From Nocardioides sp. J54 (lineage in GTDB: Bacteria; Actinomycetota; Actinomycetes; Propionibacteriales; Nocardioidaceae), in assembly GCF_000519005.1 (NCBI RefSeq), contig NZ_JAER01000003.1, forward strand, positions 180,526 to 244,525: DNA of 64,000 nt. The letters are read 5' to 3'. Under the pieces are notes generated by a model. It was not told the origin of the DNA. It ran no database searches and worked only from the letters and a program-made list of their open reading frames with translations. Position numbers and translations under genes: made by a program. This document shows positions 1-8,411 of this stretch, piece after piece (position 1 is the first letter of the stretch; each line of letters opens with the position of its first letter).

Positions 1-186
1 GTGCTCGGCCTGGAGGCTGAAGCCCATCGAGGTCCGCATCGGGCGGTCGTCCTCGGCGCACACCGCGAAGTCGATCGCAGGGACGCCGTCGGCCGTGCGG
101 TCGATGCCGAACGCCTCGCAGAGGATGCCGAGCTCGAAGGGGGCGACGCCCTCGTAGGCGATCACCGCGACGTTGGTCAGGCTCAC
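1..186 (-). CDS. GlxA-family transcriptional regulator, N-terminal part (truncated by window edge)
   Basis: Only the first 62 codons are present, read right to left from a GTG at 186 to the window edge. The peptide starts MSLTNVAVIAYEGVAPFELG and continues with a cysteine-containing LCEAFGIDR segment. This is typical of the DJ-1/PfpI-like sensor domain at the N-terminus of GlxA/FtrA regulators, which end in an AraC-type DNA-binding domain (outside this window). Such proteins act in the cytoplasm as ligand-responsive regulators, often of a divergent gene. The divergent neighbour here is a tiny membrane protein, and palindromic DNA lies between the two. Family assignment is good. Ligand and target are unknown. 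Confidence 0.8.
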   Translation of the reverse strand, partial: MSLTNVAVIAYEGVAPFELGILCEAFGIDRTADGVPAIDFAVCAEDDRPMRTSMGFSLQAEH

Positions 187-198
187 CGGACCACTGTC

Positions 199-252
199 CC
201 ACCGCGGTGGCAGGAAATCAACGCAGTACGGCTTTTCTGCCACTGGTGGCAG
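199..252. promoter_or_regulatory. Palindromic operator-like region between the GlxA-type gene and a small ORF
   Basis: A perfect 12-bp palindrome CCACCGCGGTGG lies at 199-210. A second inverted repeat, CTGCCAC and GTGGCAG around TG, lies at 237-252. The two blocks share GGTGGCAG as direct repeats. In addition, GTGGCAGGAAA at 207-217 faces TTTTCTGCCAC at 233-243 with one mismatch. Paired inverted repeats between a regulator and a divergent gene suggest autoregulation. This is inferred from pattern and position only. Confidence 0.5.
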
Positions 253-279
253 GTTCTCCACGAGAGCATGATTTCTGCC

Positions 280-390
280 ATGACCACGCTACTGCTCCTC
301 CTGATCCTCGCCACCGTCCTCGCCGCCCTCGTGGCCTGGACCCGCCACGACGGGCTGGCCGCGCCGCGCCGGACCGCCTGGTTCGACTGA
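280..390 (+). CDS. Small single-pass membrane protein (36 aa)
   Basis: The ORF encodes a start methionine, about 17 hydrophobic residues (TLLLLLILATVLAALVAW) and a short hydrophilic tail ending RRTAWFD. It is one predicted membrane helix with little else. An in-frame ATG at 268 would add four residues. Neither start has a well-placed ribosome site: a GAGAG at 262-266 is too close to one and too far from the other. It lies directly downstream of the operator-like palindromes and divergent from the GlxA-type gene, so it may be that regulator's target. Function is not recognised. The composition argues for a real small ORF but does not prove it. Confidence 0.45.
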   Translation: MTTLLLLLILATVLAALVAWTRHDGLAAPRRTAWFD

Positions 391-473
391 CGCGCCTCGT
401 GCCTGCGCACCCACCCGCCCCGAATCCACCCGTCCCGTACCACCGCCCGCACCACCGCCAGAACCGAAAAGCC

Positions 474-505
474 AGAAGGCCCCGACCGTGAGGTCGGGGC
501 CTTCT
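474..505 (-). terminator. Intrinsic terminator of rpsA
   Basis: A 14-bp perfect stem (AGAAGGCCCCGACC and its complement) closes a 4-nt loop. On the minus strand it is followed by a T-rich stretch (GGCTTTTCGG). It sits about 35 bp beyond the rpsA stop. The rest of 391-540 shows no gene. Confidence 0.85.
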
Positions 506-540
506 GCGTTGCTAGCGGGCTCTCACCCGGCAGGCGTGGT

Positions 541-2013
541 TCAGTTGCCGCCGGTGAGCTTCTCGCGGAGCGCCTGCAGCGCCTCGTCCGAGGCGAGCGA
601 GCCGCCGGTCTCCTCGGCCGGGGCGGAGGAGTACGAGTTGGCCTCGCCGGCCTCGATCTCGGCCTTCTTGGCCTCGGCCTGCTGCTTGACGTGGGCCTCC
701 CAGCGGGCGTGCGCCTTGGCGTACTGGTCCTCCCAGACCGCGCGCTGCTCCTCGAAGCCCTCGAGCCACTCGCCCGTCTCGGGGTCGAAGCCCTCGGGGT
801 AGACGTAGTTGCCCTGCTCGTCGTAGGTGGCGGGCATGCCGTAGAGCGTCGGGTCGAACTCCTCGACGTCCGCCGCGGTGGCCGTCTCGTTGGCCTGCTT
901 GAGGGACAGCGAGATCCGGCGACGCTCGAGGTCGATGTCGATGATCTTGACCATGACGTCGTCGTTGACCTGGACGACCTGCTCCGGGATCTCGACGTGG
1001 CGCTCGGCCAGCTCGGAGATGTGGACCAGGCCCTCGATGCCCTCCTCGACCCGGACGAACGAGCCGAAGGGCACCAGCTTGGTGACCTTGCCCGGCACGA
1101 TCTGGCCGATCTGGTGGGTGCGGGCGAAGTGCTGCCACGGGTCCTCCTGCGTCGCCTTCAGCGACAGGGAGACACGCTCGCGGTCCATGTCCACGTCGAG
1201 GACCTCGACGGTGACCTCGTCACCGACGGTGACGACCTCGGACGGGTGGTCGATGTGCTTCCAGGACAGCTCCGAGACGTGGACGAGGCCGTCGACGCCG
1301 CCGAGGTCCACGAACGCACCGAAGTTGACGATCGAGGACACGACACCCTTGCGGATCTGGCCCTTCTGGAGCTGGGTGAGGAAGCCGTGGCGGACCTCGG
1401 ACTGGGTCTGCTCGAGCCAGGCACGGCGCGACAGGACCACGTTGTTGCGGTTCTTGTCGAGCTCGATGATCTTCGCCTCGAGCGTCTGGCCGACGTACGG
1501 CTGCAGGTCGCGGACGCGACGCATCTCCACGAGCGAGGCCGGGAGGAAGCCGCGCAGGCCGATGTCGATGATGAGGCCGCCCTTGACGACCTCGATGACG
1601 GTGCCCTCGACGACGCCGTCGGCCTCCTTGATCTCCTCGATCGTGCCCCAGGCGCGCTCGTACTGGGCGCGCTTCTTGGACAGGATCAGGCGACCCTCCT
1701 TGTCCTCCTTCTGGAGGACCAGGGCCTCGACCTTGTCGCCCACCTGGACGACCTCGGACGGGTCGACGTCGTGCTTGATCGACAGCTCGCGCGAGGGGAT
1801 GACGCCCTCGGTCTTGTAGCCGATGTCGAGCAGGACCTCGTCACGGTCCACCTTGACGATGGTGCCGTCGACGATGTCGCCGTCGTTGAAGTACTTGATG
1901 GTCTGGTCGATGGCGGCCAGGAAGTCCGCCTCGGAGCCGATGTCGTTGATCGCGACCTGGGGCGCGTTGTCGTCGTAGTGGCTCGAGAGCGGGGTCGAGA
2001 GGGTGCTGGTCAT
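541..2013 (-). CDS. rpsA: 30S ribosomal protein S1
   Basis: The 490-aa protein has four S1 RNA-binding domains at about residues 45-115, 130-200, 215-285 and 300-375. They carry typical S1 signatures such as VNFGAFVDLGGVDGLVHVSE and VPFGSFVRVEEGIEGLVHIS. A charged, Ala/Glu-rich tail of about 105 residues follows. S1 binds mRNA on the 30S subunit and helps initiation. Four domains plus a variable tail is the usual actinobacterial form, against six domains in E. coli. The ATG at 2013 has no clear Shine-Dalgarno sequence. A minus-strand TACCCT around 2132-2137 could be a -10 box, giving a leader of about 110 nt. The gene is monocistronic, ending in the hairpin at 474-505. Identification is very secure. 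Confidence 0.98.
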   Translation of the reverse strand: MTSTLSTPLSSHYDDNAPQVAINDIGSEADFLAAIDQTIKYFNDGDIVDGTIVKVDRDEVLLDIGYKTEGVIPSRELSIKHDVDPSEVVQVGDKVEALVLQKEDKEGRLILSKKRAQYERAWGTIEEIKEADGVVEGTVIEVVKGGLIIDIGLRGFLPASLVEMRRVRDLQPYVGQTLEAKIIELDKNRNNVVLSRRAWLEQTQSEVRHGFLTQLQKGQIRKGVVSSIVNFGAFVDLGGVDGLVHVSELSWKHIDHPSEVVTVGDEVTVEVLDVDMDRERVSLSLKATQEDPWQHFARTHQIGQIVPGKVTKLVPFGSFVRVEEGIEGLVHISELAERHVEIPEQVVQVNDDVMVKIIDIDLERRRISLSLKQANETATAADVEEFDPTLYGMPATYDEQGNYVYPEGFDPETGEWLEGFEEQRAVWEDQYAKAHARWEAHVKQQAEAKKAEIEAGEANSYSSAPAEETGGSLASDEALQALREKLTGGN

Positions 2014-2170
2014 AGAGGAGGACAGTCCTTGGATGGGCAGATGTAGGTTGGCTCCCCGGCCCCTGCGAGGCCGGAGACCGGACCCCCGTCGGGGGCACGG
2101 GTCAGTGTCCTGCTGGACACAGACGTTCTAGGGTACCCGTCCCCGCGCACGGCGGTCCAACCGGCAGCAC

Positions 2171-2176
2171 TACGCT
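2171..2176 (+). promoter_or_regulatory. Probable -10 box (TACGCT) of the 2184 methyltransferase, leaderless arrangement
   Basis: A TANNNT hexamer ends 7 nt before the GTG start, so transcription would begin at or next to the start codon. No Shine-Dalgarno sequence is visible. Confidence 0.5.
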
Positions 2177-2183
2177 CTCCCCC

Positions 2184-2999
2184 GTGCAGGAGTGGCCGCA
2201 ACGCCCGGTGACCGCCCATCGACGCCACGCCGACGAGGACGAGTCGCGCAGCGCCAACGGAGCGGACTGGGACAGGTACGCCGACGAGTACCAGGCGACG
2301 CACGGCGAGTACCTCGGTGACGTCGGGTTCCTGTGGGGCCCCGAGGGCCTCACCGAGGCCGAGGCCGGAGTGCTCGGCGACGTCGCCGGCCGCGACGTGC
2401 TCGAGGTCGGCTCCGGCGCCGGGCAGTGCTCGCGGTGGATCCGGGACCACGGCGGACGGGCGTTCGGCCTCGACCTCTCCCACCGCCAGCTGCAGCACTC
2501 GCGGCGCATCGACGAGATGACCGGCGTCGTGGTCCCCAGCGTGCGGGGCACCGCGACCCACCTGCCCTTCGCCGACGCGAGCTTCGACGTCGTCTTCTCC
2601 TCCTTCGGCGCGCTCCAGTTCGTCGCCGACATCGACCGCGCCGTCGCCGAGACCGCTCGCGTGCTGCGCCCCGGCGGCCGGTTCGCGTTCTCCATCACCC
2701 ACCCGACCCGGTGGATGTTCCCCGACGACCCGACGGCCGAGGGCCTGACCGCGACGCAGTCCTACTGGGACCGCACGCCCTACGTCGAGGTGGACGACGA
2801 GACCGGCCAGACGGCGTACGTCGAGCACCACCGCACGCTCGGCGACTGGGTCGGCCTGCTGGCCGGGCACGGCTTCTGCCTCAAGGTCCTCCTCGAGCCG
2901 GAGTGGCCGGCCGACAACGACCGGCCGTGGGGCGGCTGGTCGCGGGAACGCGGGGTCCTCACCCCCGGCACCGCCATCTTCGCCGCCGACCTGACCTGA
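2184..2999 (+). CDS. Class I SAM-dependent methyltransferase
   Basis: The 271-aa protein has a class I Rossmann methyltransferase core. Motif I is VLEVGSGAGQCSRW (about residues 72-85). An acidic motif II is AFGLDLSHRQL, and SFDVVFSSFGALQF and VLRPGGRFAFSI represent the later core motifs. It resembles the methyltransferase-11 group, so the substrate (small molecule, lipid or sugar) cannot be read from sequence. It is divergent from rpsA. The GTG start is chosen because a TANNNT box lies 7 nt upstream and the ORF is not open much further. It is the first of three methyltransferases flanking the TSP3-repeat protein. Confidence 0.85.
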   Translation: MQEWPQRPVTAHRRHADEDESRSANGADWDRYADEYQATHGEYLGDVGFLWGPEGLTEAEAGVLGDVAGRDVLEVGSGAGQCSRWIRDHGGRAFGLDLSHRQLQHSRRIDEMTGVVVPSVRGTATHLPFADASFDVVFSSFGALQFVADIDRAVAETARVLRPGGRFAFSITHPTRWMFPDDPTAEGLTATQSYWDRTPYVEVDDETGQTAYVEHHRTLGDWVGLLAGHGFCLKVLLEPEWPADNDRPWGGWSRERGVLTPGTAIFAADLT

Positions 3000-3175
3000 C
3001 CCCACCCGACTGGCCCGGTGGCCCGTTCCGACCAGTGCGCCCGGGACCTTGGTCCCGGCCCGGAAACCCCGCACCTACGGGCGATCCGGCGTTCGTGACC
3101 ACACGTGAGCCCGTCGCGGCCGCAGGGGTGTCCAACTGGCACTCGAGGGGCCGCGGATGCCTGATCATCATCAGC

Positions 3176-5812
3176 ATGTCGTTCGCCCACCTGTCGCGCC
3201 GCACGGCGCTCACGGTGACGTCGCTCGCCACAGCGACGTCCCTGGCCCTCGCGGTCCCCACGTCCCCGGCCTCGGCGGCCCCGCTGCCTGCGCCCTTCGC
3301 TGCCGACGCGCACGCCGACCTGGTCAGCCTGCAGTCCGACCTGGCCAGCTTCCCGCTCGCCAACGTCTACGTCGGCCACGCCCGGGTGCAGACCGACAGC
3401 GAGGGCGGCCTCGTCGACCCCGAGGGCGGCCAGCCCGTCCCGGCCGACGCCCGCGTGCACGCGGAGAGCTCCAACGTCGACGTCCAGCTGCTGGGCGACA
3501 ACCCGACCATCCAGACCGACTCCACCGAGGCGGTCGCGCCCGAGCCGACCGACCCGCCGCGGGAGGAGCTGCTCGACGTCCCGCTGGCTCCGCTGGCCGA
3601 CGTCGGCGTCATCCACGGCGACGTCGCCACCGGCTACGTCTCCGACGCCGCGTGCCCGCCGCTGGTCGGCGGCACCCGCCTCCTCGGCTCGGCCCGCACC
3701 GACACCGCGGGGATCACCCTGCTCGGCGTGCCGAACCTCCCGGCTGCGAACGTCGGCCAGGTCGGCGCCTCGTTCGTCGAGACCCGCACCGAGCTCGTGG
3801 ACGTCGCCGGCCCCGGCGACGCCGTCCGCTCGACCGCCGTGCTGGACATCGCCCCCCTCTTCCTCCTCGGCGGGCTCGTCGAGATCCGCGTCGCCAGCCC
3901 GGTGACGATCACCGCAGAGTCCGACGGCGTCAACGTGCCGACGACCACCTCGAGCAACCCGACGGCCCAGGTCCTCGTCGCCGGCATCAAGGTCGCCGAC
4001 ATCTCCTCCGACGGCGTCGGCGTGCCCATCGCGGTACCGCTCGGAGTGGCGAACGTCGACCTCGAGGTCGCCCTGTTCAAGCCGACCCCGACCATCGACC
4101 CCGCGACCCGCACGGCCACCGTGGACCTGGGTTCCGTGCTGTCGGTCGACCTCGACGTCGACCTGCTCACTGCCTCCCTGGTCGACCTGCACCTCGGCGT
4201 CGGCCAGATGAGGGTCAGCGCGACCGCGCCGGAGGGCGGCGTGGAGTGCACCCCTGCGCCCCCGACCGACACGGACGGCGACGGGCTCAGCGACGCCGAC
4301 GAGGCCACCCACGGCACCGACCCCGAGAACCCCGACACCGACGGCGACGGGCTGACCGACGGCGACGAGGTCCACACCCACGGCACCGACCCGACGGTCG
4401 CCGACACCGACGAGGACGGCGTCAACGACGGCGACGAGGTCGCCAACGGCACCAACCCCGTCGACAACCCCGACGACGACACCGACCCGACCCCGACCGA
4501 CACGGATGGTGACGGGCTCAGCGACGCCGACGAGGCCACCCACGGCACGGACCCCGAGAACCCCGACACCGACGACGACGGGCTCACCGACGGCGACGAG
4601 GTCCACACCCACGGCACCGACCCGACGGTCGCCGACACCGACGAGGACGGCCTCTCCGACGGCGCCGAGGTCAACACCCACGGCACCGACCCCCTGGACC
4701 CCGACACCGACCGCGGTGGCGTGACCGACGGGGCCGAGGTCGCCAACGGCACCAACCCCGTCGACGACCCGTCCGACGACCTGCCGGGCACCGGTGACAC
4801 CGACGGTGACGGCCTCAGCGACGCCGACGAGGCCACCCACGGCACCGACCCCGAGAACCCCGACACCGACAAGGACGGCCTCTCCGACGGCGCCGAGGTC
4901 AACACCCACGGCACCGACCCGCTCGACCCCGACACCGACGACGGTGGCGTGACCGACGGGGCCGAGGTCGCCAACGGCACCAACCCGGTCGACAACCCGG
5001 CCGACGACGTGCCGGGCAACGACCGTGACGGCGACGGCATCAGCAACGACGACGAGCTCGCCCTGGGCACCGACCCGGACGACGCGGACTCCGACGACGA
5101 CGGCCTCACCGACGGCGCCGAGGTCAACACCCACGGGACCGACCCCACCGACGCCGACACCGACGACGACGGCGTGGACGACGGTGTCGAGGTGGCCGAC
5201 GGCACCGACCCGACCGACGCGGACAGCGACGACGACGGCGCGAACGACGGCGCGGAGAAGGCGGCCGGCACCAACCCGCTGAACGCTGACACCGACGGCG
5301 ACGGCCTCACCGACGGCCGCGAGCTGACCGGAGCAACCGGGTGCGGCACCGGCAAGCGCACCAACGCGCTGCGCAAGGACACCGACGGCGACGGCCTGAC
5401 CGACGGCCAGGAGGTCGCAGGCATCGTGGTGCGGCAGAAGGTCTTCACGATCAACGGCAAGCCCCGCAAGGGCAAGAACATCGGCCGCGTGCGGACGAAC
5501 CCCTGCGCGAAGGACACCGACCGCGACGGCCTGACCGACCGCCAGGAGATCCGGGGCATCAACGTCAACCAGTACGCGTGGCGCTCGAAGGCGAACGGCG
5601 GCCGCTACAAGATCGGCCTCCGCAAGTCGAACCCGCTCGTCAAGGACACCGACCGTGACGGCCTGACCGACCGCCAGGAGGTCACGGGCAGCGCCAACCG
5701 GAAGTTCGGCAAGCGCCGCAGCGACCCGACCGTGGCCGACACCGACTGGGGTGGCCTGCGCGACGGCCGCGAGGTCAGGGAGAAGAGCGACCCCACGCGG
5801 TACGGCAAGTAG
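3176..5812 (+). CDS. Secreted protein with thrombospondin type 3 calcium-binding repeats
   Basis: The 878-aa protein begins MSFAHLSRRTALTVTSLA, a signal peptide with an Arg-Arg pair, a hydrophobic core and an ASA-AP cleavage site near residue 35. Residues about 36-360 form a Val/Asp/Leu-rich, probably beta-structured region resembling choice-of-anchor-type surface domains. From about residue 362 to the end lie roughly twenty TSP3-like units of the type DTDGDGLSDADEATHGTDP. Their Asp-rich DxDxDG loops bind calcium in this family. The last 170 residues interleave TSP3 units with basic linkers (for example KPRKGKNIGRVRTNPC). No LPXTG motif or C-terminal membrane helix is seen, so it may be released or held by calcium or charge. 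The ATG at 3176 is chosen because it gives the signal peptide. The ORF is open further upstream but that part reads as shadow sequence. Confidence 0.85.
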   Translation: MSFAHLSRRTALTVTSLATATSLALAVPTSPASAAPLPAPFAADAHADLVSLQSDLASFPLANVYVGHARVQTDSEGGLVDPEGGQPVPADARVHAESSNVDVQLLGDNPTIQTDSTEAVAPEPTDPPREELLDVPLAPLADVGVIHGDVATGYVSDAACPPLVGGTRLLGSARTDTAGITLLGVPNLPAANVGQVGASFVETRTELVDVAGPGDAVRSTAVLDIAPLFLLGGLVEIRVASPVTITAESDGVNVPTTTSSNPTAQVLVAGIKVADISSDGVGVPIAVPLGVANVDLEVALFKPTPTIDPATRTATVDLGSVLSVDLDVDLLTASLVDLHLGVGQMRVSATAPEGGVECTPAPPTDTDGDGLSDADEATHGTDPENPDTDGDGLTDGDEVHTHGTDPTVADTDEDGVNDGDEVANGTNPVDNPDDDTDPTPTDTDGDGLSDADEATHGTDPENPDTDDDGLTDGDEVHTHGTDPTVADTDEDGLSDGAEVNTHGTDPLDPDTDRGGVTDGAEVANGTNPVDDPSDDLPGTGDTDGDGLSDADEATHGTDPENPDTDKDGLSDGAEVNTHGTDPLDPDTDDGGVTDGAEVANGTNPVDNPADDVPGNDRDGDGISNDDELALGTDPDDADSDDDGLTDGAEVNTHGTDPTDADTDDDGVDDGVEVADGTDPTDADSDDDGANDGAEKAAGTNPLNADTDGDGLTDGRELTGATGCGTGKRTNALRKDTDGDGLTDGQEVAGIVVRQKVFTINGKPRKGKNIGRVRTNPCAKDTDRDGLTDRQEIRGINVNQYAWRSKANGGRYKIGLRKSNPLVKDTDRDGLTDRQEVTGSANRKFGKRRSDPTVADTDWGGLRDGREVREKSDPTRYGK
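4264..5800 (+). repeat. Coding repeats of the TSP3 protein
   Basis: The block is an internally repetitive coding sequence. A near-identical module beginning DTDGDGLSDADEATHGTDP recurs three times, starting near 4267, 4498 and 4798. Each module ends in NGTNPVDNP or NGTNPVDDP followed by a short acidic linker. The copies are nearly identical at DNA level, which suggests recent duplication or gene conversion. Later units are more diverged. Confidence 0.9.
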
Positions 5813-5815
5813 GCT
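5810..5815 (+). promoter_or_regulatory. Probable -10 box (TAGGCT) for the 5823 methyltransferase
   Basis: This TANNNT hexamer overlaps the stop codon of the TSP3 gene and ends 7 nt before the GTG. Transcription could start at the start codon, giving independent leaderless expression. Confidence 0.4.
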
Positions 5816-5822
5816 CCGCCGC

Positions 5823-6521
5823 GTGGATGCGGAGGAGATCGAGCGCTCAGCCGCCCTGGAACGCCGCCACTGGTGGTACGCCGCCCGCCGGGCCCTGGTC
5901 CGGCGGGCGGTTCGCCCGTGGACGCCGGGCCGGGCGGTCGACGTCGGGTGCGGCATGGGCGGCAACACGGTGGTCCTGCGTGAGCTGGGCTGGCAGGCCG
6001 TCGGGGTCGAGTACACCGCGACCGGGGCCAGGATCGCCGCGTCCCGCGGGATCCCCGTGGTCCGCGGCGACGGCCGCCGCCTGCCGATCGCCGACGAGTC
6101 GGTGGACCTGGTGATGTCCACCGACGCCTGGGAGCACATCGACGACGACGTCGCCGTCGCGGCCGAGACGTTCCGTGTGCTGCGCCCCGGGGGCCGGGCG
6201 CTGGTCGCCGTGCCGGCCGGGATGGCACTGTGGAGCGGCCACGACGTCGCGCTCGGACACGTCCGGCGCTACGAGCGCGACCAGCTCGCCGAGCTGGTGC
6301 GTGGCGCCGGCCTGGTGATCGACGACCTCTACTCGTGGAACGTGCTGCTGCGGCCGGTCGTGCGGGCCCGCCGGCGCGGCAAGGAGGCCCCGCAGAGCGA
6401 GATGGAGGCGGTGCACCCGGTCCTCAACGCCGGGCTGCGCGTCGCGGTCGGGATGGAGCGGGTGCTCCCCCTCAAGCGGCTGCCCGGCGTGAGCCTGGTC
6501 GTCGTCGCCCACAAGCCCTGA
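5823..6521 (+). CDS. Class I SAM-dependent methyltransferase
   Basis: The 232-aa protein carries a methyltransferase core. Motif I is VDVGCGMGGNTVVLRE (about residues 40-55), with an acidic GVEYTATGARIA at the end of strand 2. A core segment VDLVMSTDAWEHIDDDVAV and VLRPGGRALVAVP follow. The N-terminal HWWYAARRALVRR segment is common in methyltransferases found near polysaccharide genes. It starts at a GTG 10 nt after the stop of the TSP3 gene, so the two could be co-transcribed. It is convergent with the next methyltransferase, with a 15-bp gap. The substrate is unknown. Confidence 0.85.
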   Translation: MDAEEIERSAALERRHWWYAARRALVRRAVRPWTPGRAVDVGCGMGGNTVVLRELGWQAVGVEYTATGARIAASRGIPVVRGDGRRLPIADESVDLVMSTDAWEHIDDDVAVAAETFRVLRPGGRALVAVPAGMALWSGHDVALGHVRRYERDQLAELVRGAGLVIDDLYSWNVLLRPVVRARRRGKEAPQSEMEAVHPVLNAGLRVAVGMERVLPLKRLPGVSLVVVAHKP

Positions 6522-6536
6522 CGGGCTCGCACCGGG

Positions 6537-7328
6537 TCACATCCGGTAGAGCCGGGCCTCCAGGAGCGCCCCGTCGCCGCGGCGCAGCTCGGGCTTCATG
6601 ATGTCGTCCCACGCGATCGGCGCGGTGCGCCGCGGCTTGCGGGCGGTGAGCAGGGCGGTCAGGACGCGCGCCGCGACCGCCTCCCCCGTGCCGTGGTGGG
6701 CCTCGGCGTTGACGGTCGCCTCGACGAATGCCGGGTCGTGCTCGCCCTCGACGCGGATCGGCTGGGAGCCCTCCCAGCGCAGGGCGATGATGTTGTGGTG
6801 GTGGTTGCTGTCGATCAGCTTCTTCACCGGCCCCGCGAGGCCCGAGCGCTGCAGGTAGGCGTCGATCTCGCTGTCGAAGGCCGGCGCCTGCTTGGCGGTC
6901 ATCACCAGCGTCGGCGGGCGCGTCCACTCGTCGAGGCGGCACCACCACAGGTGGCTCGGGAAGTCGATGATCTTCGCGGCCGAGGCCTCGGGGACCTCGA
7001 TGTAGCCGGCCCTGGCGACGCGGGTGAGCTCGCGGACGACGCCGACCGGGTCGGTGACGTGCTCGAGGACGTGCGAGCAGATGGCGTAGTCGAACACCCC
7101 GTCGGCGAACGGCATGTCCGCGGCGTCGGCGTCGAAGAGCGGCCGGTCGATCCGGGTCCGGCCGGTGCCGGAGCGCTGCCCGGCGAACGCGTCGTCCGGG
7201 TAGCGGTCGAGGAGCACGTCGGCGCGCCAGGACGGCTTGTCCCCGCTGCCGACGTCGAGGACGAGGGCGTCGGGCCCGACGGGCACGTCGATCCGTCGCT
7301 CGTGGAACGAGCGCAGCCGCTCCTTCAT
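6537..7328 (-). CDS. Class I SAM-dependent methyltransferase
   Basis: The 263-aa protein has motif I VLDVGSGDKPSWRADVLLDR (about residues 27-46), AICSHVLEHVTDPVGVVREL, and a His-rich stretch SNHHHNIIALRW. This arrangement is seen in methyltransferases found among glycan genes. The ATG at 7328 is preferred because GGAGG lies 8 nt upstream. A GTG at 7337 would overlap that site. It follows the PorA-like gene on the same strand, with a hairpin between them at 7375-7402. The acceptor is unknown. A role in modifying the glycan made next door is inference from location. Confidence 0.82.
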   Translation of the reverse strand: MKERLRSFHERRIDVPVGPDALVLDVGSGDKPSWRADVLLDRYPDDAFAGQRSGTGRTRIDRPLFDADAADMPFADGVFDYAICSHVLEHVTDPVGVVRELTRVARAGYIEVPEASAAKIIDFPSHLWWCRLDEWTRPPTLVMTAKQAPAFDSEIDAYLQRSGLAGPVKKLIDSNHHHNIIALRWEGSQPIRVEGEHDPAFVEATVNAEAHHGTGEAVAARVLTALLTARKPRRTAPIAWDDIMKPELRRGDGALLEARLYRM

Positions 7329-7374
7329 GGTGGACACCTCCGGGACGATAGCGACGGGTGGACCGCTGACGACA

Positions 7375-7402
7375 ACGGCCCCGGGCGCGAGCCCGGGGCC
7401 GT
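7375..7402 (-). terminator. Hairpin at the end of the glycan operon
   Basis: A 12-bp perfect GC stem (ACGGCCCCGGGC) with a 4-nt loop sits between the PorA-like gene and the 6537-7328 methyltransferase. The following minus-strand bases GTTGTCAG are only modestly T-rich, so termination may be partial. Confidence 0.6.
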
Positions 7403-7440
7403 CGTCTCCCTCCGTTGAAAGAGGAGCTGAGGGGTGCTCG

Positions 7441-8409
7441 TCAGGCGTTGACGAGCTTCTTCTCCTCCGCCTCCTCGCGGCGGTGCGCAGCGGCGGAGCG
7501 GCCCAGGAAGAGGCCGGCAGCGAGCAGCGCGATGCCGAGGAGGGCGAGGATCAGCGGGAAGGTGAGCTTCATGCCGCCGAGCAGGGTGGCGTTGGAGCTG
7601 GCGTCGTCGACCAGCTCGGCGACCTGCTCGTCGGTGTACTCGACGGTGGCGGTGAACGCCGGCACGGTCTCGCCGTCGTACCGCAGCTCCTGGACGCGCT
7701 CCTCGACCCGGTCGACCGGCGAACCGGTGGTCGGCTCGACGAAGAAGGTCCGGGTCATGCCGTACCACATCTCGGCGTCGACGGACGCCTCGTCGGAGCC
7801 GAAGACCGAGCCCGGGACCTCGCGGGTCTCGACGACCTGCGGCTCGATGGTCTGCACGAACTTGTAGACCGTGAGCCCGTCGATCTTCTCCTCGCCCTCG
7901 TAGACCGCGTCGACGGCCTGCTCGACGGTGCCGTCCCAGACCGGGTAGTCCTTCTTCTGGGTGTCGAACGGGAACTTGAAGACCTGGCCCTCGCGGACGG
8001 TCGGGACGCGCTCGCCGGCGGCGACCTCGACCCACGAGTCGCACGACTCGCACTCGACCGCGGCGCCGGAGACGGCGTCGAACGACGCCCGCTCACGGGC
8101 CTGCTGGAAGACCGAGCCGTCGGCGCGGGTGACCGTGGTCGAGTTGACCCACACGACCGTGCCGTCCGGCGCGTCCGCGCCGGAGTCGGCGATCGTCCGG
8201 GAGGTGACCTCGAGGTCGGTGGTCTCGGTCTCGAGCACCTCGGGGTCGCTGTTGAAGACCTGGGCGTCCTTGGCCTCGAGGCGGGTGATGCCCTCGTAGT
8301 CGGCCGGGACCGTCGCCAGGGTCGGGTAGGCGTAGGCACGCACGAGGACGGCCGCGACGATCATGAAGACGCCGAGCCCGACGGCTACGGCTGCAAGCTT
8401 GCTGCGCAT
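7441..8409 (-). CDS. DUF3068 / PorA-family membrane protein
   Basis: The 322-aa protein has an N-terminal membrane segment (residues about 5-30) followed by a conserved YPTLATVPADYEG stretch. A large Asp/Glu/Val-rich extracytoplasmic domain contains a CESC pair. A C-terminal membrane helix (LTFPLILALLGIALLAAGLF) precedes a basic/acidic tail. This layout matches DUF3068, listed in Pfam as porin PorA, although most members have no demonstrated porin function. The ATG at 8409 is chosen because AGAGG lies 8 nt upstream. A GTG at 8418 is the alternative. It lies 2 bp after the GT4 stop, so it is the last gene of the tight glycan operon. Confidence 0.8.
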   Translation of the reverse strand: MRSKLAAVAVGLGVFMIVAAVLVRAYAYPTLATVPADYEGITRLEAKDAQVFNSDPEVLETETTDLEVTSRTIADSGADAPDGTVVWVNSTTVTRADGSVFQQARERASFDAVSGAAVECESCDSWVEVAAGERVPTVREGQVFKFPFDTQKKDYPVWDGTVEQAVDAVYEGEEKIDGLTVYKFVQTIEPQVVETREVPGSVFGSDEASVDAEMWYGMTRTFFVEPTTGSPVDRVEERVQELRYDGETVPAFTATVEYTDEQVAELVDDASSNATLLGGMKLTFPLILALLGIALLAAGLFLGRSAAAHRREEAEEKKLVNA

Positions 8410-8411
8410 GG

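Noticed and set aside
2780..6139. A 1119-codon minus-strand frame opposite the TSP3 gene
   Set aside because: It mirrors the TSP3 repeats and has strongly biased Val/Gly/Asp composition, as expected for a shadow. No ribosome site or domain.
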